A stretch of 16,842 nucleotides of DNA from Chrysiogenia bacterium (GCA_020434085.1 JAGRBM010000025.1:1-16842); one strand, 5' to 3'; positions 7,942 to 14,956 are shown, counted from the first letter of the stretch. A program made the numbers and translations. The notes: a model not told the origin generated them from the sequence alone.

Positions 7942-8532
7942 TCATCGCGTGACGAGCGCGCTGGAGAGTTCATCCTTCATGTCCCTGACGATCAGGGACG
8001 CAATGCGGTTGACCGGGTCGCGCTCGCGCGTGAAAAATGCGTCGGAGGCGCGCGACTGGCTCGACGCCCAGAGCGTCTGGCCGGTGGCCACTTCCACCAT
8101 GCGCACGGTAATGGCGACGGCGGGTTCGCGTGCGTCCTGGCGTGTCTTGTCCAGCCGGTAAGCGTATTCCTGCACGGCACCATAGACGACGGCGTCGGCG
8201 CGAATGGCGCGACCCACGTCCTGCGCGTAGGTGCGATCGGGCGCCATCATGACCACGCCCCCGGTTTCCCCATAGAGCTTCTCGGAGGTGTCGCTGTCGA
8301 TCACCTTGTAGCGGCCCATGGAAAAGAGTTCCGTTGCGATCAGGTCGGCGACGATGTCGCCGGCGTTGGGATAGTCGGTCAGATTCTCGAACGGCAGCAC
8401 CGCCACGACGGCAATGCTCTGCAGACTGGGCGCGGGTCCCAGGTAGGTGCGCGTGTAGCTGTTTCCGCATGCTGTCATAAAGAACAAGCATGCGATCACA
8501 AGCGCGCGCAGGTTGCGGGTGTTAAACATCAT
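7942..8532 (-). CDS. CsgG/GNA1162-like lipoprotein
   Basis: The 196-residue protein starts at ATG 8532 (a second ATG follows at once), with GGAGGGG upstream at slightly long spacing. MMFNTRNLRALVIACLFFMTAC is a lipoprotein signal with Cys22 (lipobox MTAC). The mature part is one domain: VVAVLPFENLTDYPNAGDIVADLIATELFSMGRYKVID (about 43-80), then ADAVVYGAVQEYAYR and VRMVEVATGQTLWASSQSRAS. These are the strands seen in CsgG, GNA1162 and LpoB-like outer-membrane lipoproteins. It is clearly paralogous to the N-terminal domain of the next gene (PFENLTPYPRAGEIVAD) but lacks the OmpA part. Its stop overlaps a possible ATG of that gene as ATGA, so the pair should be translated together. The partner in the envelope is inferred, not known. 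Confidence 0.9.
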   Translation of the reverse strand: MMFNTRNLRALVIACLFFMTACGNSYTRTYLGPAPSLQSIAVVAVLPFENLTDYPNAGDIVADLIATELFSMGRYKVIDSDTSEKLYGETGGVVMMAPDRTYAQDVGRAIRADAVVYGAVQEYAYRLDKTRQDAREPAVAITVRMVEVATGQTLWASSQSRASDAFFTRERDPVNRIASLIVRDMKDELSSALVTR

Positions 8533-8607
8533 GGGACGAATTTTCCCCTCCAGGCAGCAACTCGTCCCCGCCTATTGAGTCTCTCGAATTCCAGCGCGCG
8601 CGCCGGG

Positions 8608-9045
8608 TCAGCCCCTCGAAGGGAGCGCAACAACGGCCCGACCCTTGGTCGTGACGTTGCCCCGGTTCGTCTCACTGGTGACCTCGCACTCGGCGAGGTT
8701 CTCGCCATTTTCCTGCCAGGTGCGCACCACTCGCCCCTTGCAGATGACCTTGTCTTTCATGTCCGTCATGGAAGTAAAACGGACACCAAATTCTTTTACC
8801 TTGCCGGCCGGTGAGATCCAGTCGCTCAGAAGCTGGCCGACAAACCCCATGCTGAGCATGCCGTGGGCGATGCACCCATTGGGCATCCCGGCAGCCTTGG
8901 CAAAATCCTCGTCATAGTGCAGCGGGTTGTAGTCGCCGCTGGCGCCCGCATATTTTACGAGCTGCACCCGGTTGATTTCGTCCTTGGTGAGGGTCGGGAT
9001 TTCCGTGCCCTCCTGAACGTCCTCGAAGTAAACCTGATCTGCCAT
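8608..9045 (-). CDS. MaoC-like (R)-specific enoyl-CoA/ACP hydratase, HadB-like
   Basis: The protein is a 145-residue hot-dog fold. The motif YAGASGDYNPLHYDEDFAKAAGMPNGCIAHGMLSMG (32-67) carries D38 and H43, the catalytic dyad of (R)-hydratases, with the usual D-x4-H spacing, and the conserved IAHGM. It then continues as V-K-E-F-G-V-R-F-T. This pattern closely resembles mycobacterial HadB, the catalytic half of a hydroxyacyl dehydratase, although HadB needs a HadA/HadC partner that is not in this window. It may hydrate or dehydrate 2-enoyl/3-hydroxyacyl thioesters in fatty-acid metabolism. ATG 9045 (MADQVYF) was preferred to TTG 9102, which adds a non-conserved stretch. It precedes the two CsgG-like lipoprotein genes with a 75-base gap. 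Confidence 0.92.
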   Translation of the reverse strand: MADQVYFEDVQEGTEIPTLTKDEINRVQLVKYAGASGDYNPLHYDEDFAKAAGMPNGCIAHGMLSMGFVGQLLSDWISPAGKVKEFGVRFTSMTDMKDKVICKGRVVRTWQENGENLAECEVTSETNRGNVTTKGRAVVALPSRG

Positions 9046-9126
9046 GAAGCTGCCGTCCTGCAATCGGTCTCGCGCTGCGGGGGCTGTCCAGTCGTGCTGC
9101 AACGGAAAAACCCCAACAGTTCCAGA

Positions 9127-9155
9127 ACTTTATCAAGTCCCGCCCCCACCGGCAA
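9127..9155 (-). promoter_or_regulatory. Candidate promoter for the MaoC hydratase gene
   Basis: On the minus strand TTGCCG (9155-9150) and TAAAGT (9132-9127) are separated by 17 bases, about 80 bases before the ATG at 9045. The match is modest. Confidence 0.3.
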
Positions 9156-9237
9156 GGGCAGCGGGCTTAAATTTGTGTGAACAGCCCGGGCTCTCCGAGC
9201 TGCCACCGTCCCATTTCTAGCATGGGAGCCCGGCCTT

Positions 9238-9275
9238 GCCGGTGACCCACCCCACACCAGGGGCGGGTCACCGGC
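9238..9275. repeat. Long perfect hairpin, REP-like intergenic palindrome
   Basis: GCCGGTGACCC (9238-9248) and GGGTCACCGGC (9265-9275) are an 11-bp perfect inverted repeat. After one mismatch, CCCC (9250-9253) also pairs with GGGG (9260-9263), leaving a 6-base loop. It lies between divergent genes and has no T-tract, so it is more like a REP-type palindrome than a terminator. Confidence 0.6.
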
Positions 9276-9344
9276 GCGAGTTGCGGAGAGTTGGGGCTGG
9301 GCTTCGTGTTGCCCCGGTGCCTGGGCGAGCTTCCTCCCGAAAGG

Positions 9345-9374
9345 TTGACAGCAGAGCAGGAAAGCAGGTAGAAA
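9345..9374 (+). promoter_or_regulatory. Candidate sigma70 promoter for the porin gene
   Basis: A perfect -35 TTGACA (9345-9350) is followed after 18 bases by TAGAAA (9369-9374, four of six matches). The predicted start point falls near 9381, inside the inverted repeat at 9377-9415. Confidence 0.55.
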
Positions 9375-9376
9375 GG

Positions 9377-9415
9377 CGATACTGAAAACGGTTTTCAAAG
9401 TCGTTTTCAGTATCG
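9377..9415 (+). promoter_or_regulatory. Operator-like inverted repeat over the porin transcription start
   Basis: CGATACTGAAAACG (9377-9390) and CGTTTTCAGTATCG (9402-9415) are a 14-bp perfect inverted repeat with an 11-base spacer. Inside, TGAAAAC-G-GTTTTCA (9383-9397) is a second perfect palindrome, so the half-site GTTTTC occurs three times. TetR-type repressors commonly bind such sites; the repressor is not encoded here. Confidence 0.6.
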
Positions 9416-9473
9416 GGCCCGCGAGAGGCGGGAAAATACAAATAAAGAGGGTTTTGGAGGCAATGAGAGGCAG

Positions 9474-10757
9474 ATGACAAAAACTATGAAATTCAGCCGC
9501 GTGGTGATGGCGGCACTCATCCTGGCGCTGGCGAGCGCCGGAGTGGCAACCGCCGAGGAAAACGGCGACCTGGCCGAGCGCGTGCGGCGCCTCGAAGAGC
9601 AGCTTGCCGAGCGCGACCAGGCGGACAAAAACGAAAGCAAGCCATCGAGCGAGAGCGTGGGACACGACATCTTCGGCACCGGCACCAGCATCGGGGCCTA
9701 CGGCGAATTCATCTACAACAACGTGCTCGGCGGCCGCACGGCCAAGGACACCTGGGACGCGCGCCGGATGGTGCTCTTCGTGGGCCACGAATTCAGCGAC
9801 GAGTGGCGCTTCTTCTCGGAGATCGAGGTCGAGCACGGCGAGGAAATTTTCCTGGAGCAGGCTTTCATCGACTGGCAGCCGCGCCAGGAGATAGGCCTGC
9901 AGGCCGGCGTGCTCCTTCTCCCGCTGGGTATTATCAATGTCACCCACGAGCCGACGACGTTCTATTTCTCCGAGCGTCCGCGGGTGGACAATGCGCTCAT
10001 TCCCAGTACGTTCCGTGAAAACGGCGTGATGGCCTACGGCTCCTTCGGCGATCTCTCCTATCAGCTCGGCGTCTTCAACGCGGGCGAGATCGAGGGCATC
10101 GCTCCCACCGCCGCGCCGCCGAGCGCCGGTGACCTCGACGGCATTGCGACCGGCGGCATTCGTTTCTCGCGCCAGAAGGCGGTCGAGGCATTCTCGAATG
10201 ACTTCGCAGTGGCCGGTCGCCTGCAGTATGCCGCTCCCGGAGGCCTGACCCTGGGCCTGGGCGGCTACACCGGTGAGTTCGACCACAACATCAAGAGCCC
10301 GGCGATCAGCGCCATTGTCGATCATCGCGCGCGCATCACCATTGGCGAGGTCGATCTGCGCTTCGTCATGGAACAGCTCGAGGTGCGCGGCGAGTATGCG
10401 ATCGTCTGGCTGGGCGGCGCGTCCGCTCTGAACTCGGCGCCGGGTCTGACCGCCAGCGTTCCCGACCGCCTGCATGGCGGCTACGTGGAAATCGCCTACG
10501 ACATCCTTCCGCACATTGTGGAGAGCGATCAGCGCCTGTTTGTCGCCTTCCGCGGCGAATGGTTGGACCTGCAGGCCTCGACCCCGACGGGCATCGCCAA
10601 GATCGGCGGCGCCGAAGAACAACAGGAATACAACTTCGGCATCGCGTGGAAACCGGTGGACGGCGTGATCGCGAAGGCCGACTACCAGATCCGCCGCGAT
10701 GATACGGCCGCCGGCGTCCCGGATCAGTTCAACGCATCGGTTGGTCTGTCGTTCTAG
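9474..10757 (+). CDS. Outer-membrane porin with N-terminal coiled coil (OprP-type beta-barrel)
   Basis: The protein has 427 residues. A cleavable signal peptide (MTKTMKFSRVVMAALILALASAGVATA, cut near residue 27) is followed by a short coiled coil, DLAERVRRLEEQLAERDQ (32-49). A beta-barrel follows, with alternating hydrophobic and polar strands, short turns and a terminal phenylalanine (ASVGLSF), the outer-membrane insertion signal. Segments such as RRMVLFVGHEFSDEWRFFSEIEVEHGEE and QPRQEIGLQAGVLLLPLGIINVTHEP resemble phosphate-selective OprO/OprP-like porins found in many Gram-negatives. The substrate is unknown. GAGAGG lies just before ATG 9474, and GGAGG lies further upstream. A four-codon ORF starting at 9463 ends by overlapping that ATG as ATGA, but its ribosome-site spacing is poor. 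The promoter carries an operator-like repeat. Confidence 0.9.
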   Translation: MTKTMKFSRVVMAALILALASAGVATAEENGDLAERVRRLEEQLAERDQADKNESKPSSESVGHDIFGTGTSIGAYGEFIYNNVLGGRTAKDTWDARRMVLFVGHEFSDEWRFFSEIEVEHGEEIFLEQAFIDWQPRQEIGLQAGVLLLPLGIINVTHEPTTFYFSERPRVDNALIPSTFRENGVMAYGSFGDLSYQLGVFNAGEIEGIAPTAAPPSAGDLDGIATGGIRFSRQKAVEAFSNDFAVAGRLQYAAPGGLTLGLGGYTGEFDHNIKSPAISAIVDHRARITIGEVDLRFVMEQLEVRGEYAIVWLGGASALNSAPGLTASVPDRLHGGYVEIAYDILPHIVESDQRLFVAFRGEWLDLQASTPTGIAKIGGAEEQQEYNFGIAWKPVDGVIAKADYQIRRDDTAAGVPDQFNASVGLSF

Positions 10758-10805
10758 TTCGACCTGCGATCTTGAAAGAGTTGCTCCCTTGGGTGGGGGC
10801 GATGC

Positions 10806-10863
10806 GGGCGGGAGGGCATTTGGCTCGCCGGATGTCTTCCGCGTCGCCTCCGCCCAGTTTTTT
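10806..10863 (+). terminator. Candidate terminator for the porin gene
   Basis: GGGCGG-G-AGG (10806-10815) pairs with CCT-CCGCCC (10847-10855) as a 9-bp stem with one bulge. A smaller CGGA/TCCG hairpin lies inside, and AG plus six T follow (10858-10863). The loop is long, so this is moderate evidence. It lies between two convergent genes. Confidence 0.45.
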
Positions 10864-10867
10864 GGGG

Positions 10868-12025
10868 TCAGTCCTGCGGATTGAGATGACCGGCCAGCAC
10901 GGAGAGCCCCTTGAGGTCGGCAACGTCCTTGGGCAGCTCGGGGACGCGGGCAATGAACTGGGTCTTTGAGAGCTGGCGCTCGAGCAGGGCGACGTTCTTG
11001 TCCTCGGTGCGCCGCCGCATTTCATGGTGGCGCATGTTCCCGACAAGCGTGTGCATCAGCTCGCCGGGAACGCCCTCGATCTTCGGTGCTTTTTCGAGCA
11101 CGCCCAGAAGCTTCTCGGCTTCGGGCTCGCTTTCCAGGCTGCGGAAGTAGTTGGGCTCGACCCGGTTCACGATGAATCCCGAGTTGTGCATCCCGTAACC
11201 CGTGATTTTTTCGTGCAGGAAGAGCGCTTCCTCGATGGTGATGAGGTTCGGGGAGGTCACCACCAGCAGGGCGCAATCATCGCTCTGGAAGAGCCGTTCG
11301 ATCGCCTGCGCGCGGTCGGTAAAGCCGCCCATCAGGTCGGCGAAGGCGCTGAAGAACTCGCCGGCATCGCGAATGGCTTTCTCGCCCGTCACCATGGAGA
11401 GGATGCGGAACATGCTCGCCTTGCCCAGGCGCTGCAGAAAGCCTCCGCGTGAATTCTGCGCGGCCTTGAATGCGTCCACCAGCATCCGGATCATCGGGTT
11501 TCCCGTGAGCATTCCCTGAAAGCGCGTCGGCGCGGTGAGGAAATCCAGGGCGTGCTTGAGCGGCGGCGTGTCGACGATGATCAGGTCGTAGTCACACTCG
11601 TGGTAGAGCTCGTAGAGTTTTTCGGTCGCCATGTATTCGGGCGAATCGGTCAGCGCGGCCGAGCCGTGCTGGTAGGCGGGTGTGCCGAGCAGCCGGTCGC
11701 GCGCCTCGGGGCTGGAGGCGTACTTGGCCACAAGCTCGTCGAAGGTCTTCTTCGCGTGCAGCATCGTGGCGTAGAGCTCGCCCCTGGGCTTGAGCCCCGC
11801 GGCCTCGAAAGTCTCCGGCGCGATCTTGTTCTGCGCGTTCTCTTCGAGATCGATGCCCATGGCCGTCGCCAGGCGGCGCGCCGGGTCGATGGTGAGCACG
11901 CAGACCTTGCGTCCCTGCAGGGCAGCGGCCAGCCCCAGCGAGGCGCTGACGCTCGTTTTGCCCACGCCGCCCGAGCCGCAACACAGCAGCACGCGCTTCG
12001 AAGCGATGAGTTCCTGCAGCGTCAT
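10868..12025 (-). CDS. Get3/ArsA-like ATPase, second subunit, signature lysine replaced (BagB/Rv3680-like)
   Basis: The protein has 385 residues from ATG 12025. It has an ArsA/Get3 P-loop, VLLCCGSGGVGKTSVSASLG, in which the usual deviant Walker A 'GKGGVGKT' has Ser18 instead of the signature Lys. The same CCGSGGVGKT form is known from actinobacterial Rv3680-type proteins. Further motifs are LTIDPARRLATAMG (about 39-52, a switch I-like region) and VDTPPLKHALDFLTAP (around 144-158). No CxxC zinc motif of eukaryotic Get3 is present. Its start overlaps the stop of the first ATPase as ATGA (12022-12025), which implies coupled translation and probably a heterodimer. The cargo or client is unknown; arsenite efflux is unlikely because no arsB or arsR is nearby. 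Confidence 0.92.
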   Translation of the reverse strand: MTLQELIASKRVLLCCGSGGVGKTSVSASLGLAAALQGRKVCVLTIDPARRLATAMGIDLEENAQNKIAPETFEAAGLKPRGELYATMLHAKKTFDELVAKYASSPEARDRLLGTPAYQHGSAALTDSPEYMATEKLYELYHECDYDLIIVDTPPLKHALDFLTAPTRFQGMLTGNPMIRMLVDAFKAAQNSRGGFLQRLGKASMFRILSMVTGEKAIRDAGEFFSAFADLMGGFTDRAQAIERLFQSDDCALLVVTSPNLITIEEALFLHEKITGYGMHNSGFIVNRVEPNYFRSLESEPEAEKLLGVLEKAPKIEGVPGELMHTLVGNMRHHEMRRRTEDKNVALLERQLSKTQFIARVPELPKDVADLKGLSVLAGHLNPQD

Positions 12026-12990
12026 CGGACCTTGCCCTCCAGGTCCTTGGCGATTCCCAGGATGGTCGTCTTGTCGAATCGCTCGGCGAAAATGTAGGGA
12101 ACCTCGATGAGCGGAATATTGGGCCGGCGCAGTTTCTCGGCCATGGCCTGCTCGCGGTGGTGACGCTGGCGCACAGCGTCGGTGCACTGGATGAGCGCCG
12201 GCCCGAGCGGGCCGTCGCCGAAGGTCTTGCCGATGGCCTGCTGCGCGGCCGGATCAGAGAGAATGCGCAGGTAGTCGTCTTCGAGATTCTCAACGACCGG
12301 ATCGGGATGCAGCGCGTTCAGAAACACGCCGCCCACCTGCACGTCCATGCCGTGACCGATCTGGTCGAGGTATTCGAGCGTCTCCACCACCGGCATCTCC
12401 AGCGGGAGGGTTACCAGGTTGAGCCGCGTCTTGGCCGGATCGTGCAGGAATTTGAGCAGGTCCTTGGCCATGTTGGGCAGGGGGCCCGAGCCGAGCACGT
12501 CGATGAGGACCTGCGGCATCTTCAGGAAGAACATGCCGTGTCCGGTCGCCGGCGCGTCGTAGACAACCAGGTCGTAGGGCCGCTTGTTGCCAAGGCCGCC
12601 GCACATGCGCCAGAGCTTGACCAGAATGGCCAGCTCCTTGATGCCCGGCGCGGCGTAGTAGGCGCGCTTGATGACGTCGCGCTCGAACACGGCGCGAAAC
12701 AGGGCGCGGATCTTGATGATGTTCACGACGTATTCTTCGAGGGCGTGGTCGGGATCGAGCGCGCAGGCGTAGAGGTTGGGATAAATCTCGCGCTCCTCGA
12801 AGGCGAGCTCGGGCACCTGGAAAATTTCGTGGAGGCGGCCGAAGGTCTCGGTCTTTGTATCACTTTCGGCCAGCAGCACGCGCTTGCCCTGCCGCGCGGC
12901 GGCGACCGCCAACGCACAGGAAATTGTCGTCTTGCCGACCCCGCCCTTGCCCGAGTTGATGAGCAGACGCTTGTCCAGAAGCTCGATCAT
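12022..12990 (-). CDS. Get3/ArsA-like ATPase, first subunit (BagA/Rv3679-like)
   Basis: The protein has 322 residues. ATG 12990 was chosen, because the only upstream in-frame start (TTG 13011) adds non-conserved residues. The P-loop LLINSGKGGVGKTTISCALA holds the complete signature-lysine Walker A (K15 and K20), followed by VLLAESDTKTETFGRLHEIFQVPE (switch I-like). Switch II appears as VVYDAPATGHGMFFLKMPQVL, the D-A-P-x-T-G-H pattern of Get3 and ArsA. It lacks a zinc CxxC pair. It lies immediately upstream of the second ATPase with a 4-base overlap, matching the two-gene arrangement of Mycobacterium tuberculosis Rv3679/Rv3680. Function in that system concerns lipid or glycerol-related stress rather than arsenic; the same role here is inference. 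Confidence 0.92.
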   Translation of the reverse strand: MIELLDKRLLINSGKGGVGKTTISCALAVAAARQGKRVLLAESDTKTETFGRLHEIFQVPELAFEEREIYPNLYACALDPDHALEEYVVNIIKIRALFRAVFERDVIKRAYYAAPGIKELAILVKLWRMCGGLGNKRPYDLVVYDAPATGHGMFFLKMPQVLIDVLGSGPLPNMAKDLLKFLHDPAKTRLNLVTLPLEMPVVETLEYLDQIGHGMDVQVGGVFLNALHPDPVVENLEDDYLRILSDPAAQQAIGKTFGDGPLGPALIQCTDAVRQRHHREQAMAEKLRRPNIPLIEVPYIFAERFDKTTILGIAKDLEGKVR

Positions 12991-13075
12991 GTGGGGCCAA
13001 GGGTATCCCAATTGGCGAGCCTTTGGCCAGTTTCCAGACTGAAATCACATGCTTATGGAAGCTGAGCCTCGGCCC

Positions 13076-13187
13076 TGTCATTCCGAGCGCAGCGAGGAAT
13101 CTCGCAAGATCGCGGCAGCGTTGCCTTCCACGTGGAGCAATGCCGGTCTGGGGTTTGCGAGATCCCTCACATCCGTTCGGGATGACA
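13076..13187. repeat. MITE-like imperfect inverted repeat (112 bp)
   Basis: The outer arms TGTCATTCCGA (13076-13086) and TCGGGATGACA (13177-13187) and the inner arms GAGGAATCTCGCAA (13094-13107) and TTGCGAGATCCCTC (13155-13168) pair with one mismatch in each. The element lies between genes. Similar 'TGTCATTCCGAGCG...GAGGAATCT' palindromes recur in many bacterial genomes as dispersed intergenic elements, so it is probably one copy of a family and not a gene. Confidence 0.7.
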
Positions 13188-13205
13188 CCCGGGGGTGAGC
13201 AAGCC

Positions 13206-14804
13206 TTACACCCGGTTGGCGCGGCCCATCACTTCCTTGATGAGGTCCTTGCCCAGCACCTGGGCGGCCGCCTGGAGGCCCGACATGGTGACGCCGCCGA
13301 TGCCGTGGCCGCTGCGGGTGCTTGCTCCGCAGAGCAGCAGGCCCTCGACCTCGGTCTGTGCCGGCGGGCGGCCGTTGAGGAACTGCCGCGGGGTCGAGGC
13401 AATGCCGTAGGATGTCTCCGAGCCGGTATAGCGGCGCGAGGAGAGCGGGGTGGAGACTTCCTTGTAGACGATGTGTTCTTCGAGATCGGGGAAGACGCGT
13501 TTGGCGGTCTTGAGAACCGCGGCGGCGTATTCCTCTTTCTTCTTCTTGTAGGTCTCGTTCTTCTGGTAGGCGCCGGTGCGCACTTCTTCCTCGGTCACGC
13601 CCCAGAACTCGGGCTGGCAGGGGGCCAGCGACATCACCTGCATGTTGGTGATCCCCTCGGGCGCGACCTTCTTGTTGGTGGGGTCTTTTACCGATGCAAT
13701 GGAGATGAACGCGAAGGGCTCGTCGAGAATCTCGCCGCGCTCGACCGCCGCGTAGAAGGGCTCCTGGTCGGGGCTCGGGAAAATCCAGTAGTTGGTGCGG
13801 GGGTGACCCTCGGCCTTGAGGTCGCGGTCGATGCCCAGGTAGACGACGCCCAGGCCCGGCGCCATTTCGTAGCGCGCGGTGCGCTTGAGCGTCTTCTCTT
13901 CGAGGTGCTCGGGATCGACGAGGTTCTGGATCGTGTGGCGGATGTCCGCGTTGGAGATCACGACCGGCGCTTTGACCGTGCGACGTCCCAGGCGCTTGCT
14001 CTCGAAGGTGACGCCCGTGACCTTGCCGTTCTCAATCTCGATCTTCTCGGCCTTGGTCATCAGCAGAATCTTCCCGCCGTTTTCCTCGATGGCCTCGGCG
14101 AGCTTGTCCGACATGATCTGGCCGCCGCCCTTGGGGAAGTAGGCGCCCTTCAAGTAGTGCGCGGTCAGCCCGCCGCCAATGAGCGCCGAGGCCTTGCTGG
14201 GCGCGGCCGCGTAGTCGCCGCTCTGCCCGGCCATGATCGCCTGCAGGCGCACGTCGCTGGTGCAGGAATCGAGGAATTCCTTGAAGGTTTTCGTGGCATT
14301 GCGCATCAGCAGGCCCGAACGCGGCAGTACCCACAATGCGGAAATGGGATTGCCCGGCACTTTCTGGATTGCAGAGATCTGTCGAAGGAACTTGATGTAG
14401 CGCTTGATCCCCTTCTTCTCTCTGGGAAAGGCCTTGATGAGTGCGCGCTCGAGATTGTGCGCACCTCGCGGGAACTTGAACTCCATGTCGGGCAACACGA
14501 TGGTGTCGTAGCCGTTGGGGTCCATCTCCTCGAACTCGACGTCGGTGACGCCCGCGGCGCGCAGAATGCGCGGGATCGAACCGTTGGGCTCGCAGTCGCC
14601 GATGTAGTGGATGCCCACGTCGAACTCGTAGCCCTTGCGCGAGAAGATCGTGGAGTTGCCGCCGGCGACGTAGTGCTGCTCGATGACGAGCACTTTTTTG
14701 CCGCGCTTGGCCAGGATGCCCGCCGCGCACAGCCCGCCCATGCCCGAGCCGATCACCACGACGTCGAATTCGTCGCTCTCCAGAGTCTTGAGCCGGTCCG
14801 CCAT
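13206..14804 (-). CDS. CrtI/RetSat-like FAD-dependent oxidoreductase
   Basis: The protein has 532 residues. ATG 14804 is fixed by the strong ribosome site AAGGAGGG about eight bases upstream, preferred to the upstream start at 14852. The FAD-binding Rossmann motif FDVVVIGSGMGGLCAAGILAKRGKKVLVIEQ has GxGxxG at 19-24. It is followed by GGNSTIFSRKGYEFDVGIHYIG, typical of the phytoene desaturase and all-trans-retinol 13,14-reductase family, and ends with the FAD-closing GLLLCGASTRSGHGIGGVTMSG near the C-terminus. Substrates of this family are long isoprenoids, but no crtB or other carotenoid gene is nearby, so the substrate is open. Its own promoter carries a near-palindrome. Confidence 0.9.
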   Translation of the reverse strand: MADRLKTLESDEFDVVVIGSGMGGLCAAGILAKRGKKVLVIEQHYVAGGNSTIFSRKGYEFDVGIHYIGDCEPNGSIPRILRAAGVTDVEFEEMDPNGYDTIVLPDMEFKFPRGAHNLERALIKAFPREKKGIKRYIKFLRQISAIQKVPGNPISALWVLPRSGLLMRNATKTFKEFLDSCTSDVRLQAIMAGQSGDYAAAPSKASALIGGGLTAHYLKGAYFPKGGGQIMSDKLAEAIEENGGKILLMTKAEKIEIENGKVTGVTFESKRLGRRTVKAPVVISNADIRHTIQNLVDPEHLEEKTLKRTARYEMAPGLGVVYLGIDRDLKAEGHPRTNYWIFPSPDQEPFYAAVERGEILDEPFAFISIASVKDPTNKKVAPEGITNMQVMSLAPCQPEFWGVTEEEVRTGAYQKNETYKKKKEEYAAAVLKTAKRVFPDLEEHIVYKEVSTPLSSRRYTGSETSYGIASTPRQFLNGRPPAQTEVEGLLLCGASTRSGHGIGGVTMSGLQAAAQVLGKDLIKEVMGRANRV

Positions 14805-14867
14805 GGCCGCGCCCTCCTTCAAATTTCTCGCAAAGCTTCGCCCCGCCACCACCGGAGGAGCGAGGGC

Positions 14868-14895
14868 ATTCTACCCAAAATGTTAACACTGTCAA
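14868..14895 (-). promoter_or_regulatory. Strong sigma70 promoter of the CrtI/RetSat-like gene
   Basis: On the minus strand, a perfect -35 TTGACA (14895-14890) and -10 TAGAAT (14873-14868) are separated by 16 bases, about 64 bases before the ATG at 14804. Confidence 0.7.
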
Positions 14896-14898
14896 CAT
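14880..14898. promoter_or_regulatory. Near-palindromic operator over the -35 box
   Basis: ATGTTAACA (14880-14888), one central base, and TGTCAACAT (14890-14898) pair at eight of nine positions. The right arm contains the -35 hexamer, so a bound dimer would block RNA polymerase. The shape is typical of TetR-type operators. Confidence 0.6.
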
Positions 14899-14926
14899 AA
14901 AAAGGAATCCTTGCCCGTTTTAACAA

Positions 14927-14956
14927 AAAAGCCCTCCCCGATCGGGGAGGGCTTTT
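14927..14956 (-). terminator. Bidirectional Rho-independent terminator
   Basis: GCCCTCCCCG (14931-14940) and CGGGGAGGGC (14943-14952) form a strong stem with flanking A and T tracts. On the minus strand six T follow, so it ends the zinc-ribbon gene; the plus-strand side has TTTT. Confidence 0.9.

Noticed and set aside
6245-8161. Very long plus-strand open frame (638 codons) opposite the OmpA-type lipoprotein
   Set aside because: The minus strand carries clear lipobox, CsgG-like and OmpA motifs; the plus frame has none. Long antisense frames are expected at this GC content.
9463-9477. Four-codon leader ORF overlapping the porin start
   Set aside because: GGAGG is only two bases before its ATG, too close for good initiation; probably coincidence.
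8955-10622. Minus-strand open frame of 555 codons across the divergent region and porin
   Set aside because: It crosses promoters and hairpins and lies opposite a gene with signal peptide and barrel pattern.
10868-12990. Arsenite efflux pump (arsAB) operon
   Set aside because: No arsB, arsC, arsD or arsR nearby and the ATPase pair matches the Rv3679/Rv3680-type arrangement better.
13023-14900. Plus-strand open frame of 625 codons opposite the FAD oxidoreductase
   Set aside because: It runs through the MITE-like repeat and mirrors a gene with perfect FAD motifs and ribosome site on the other strand.
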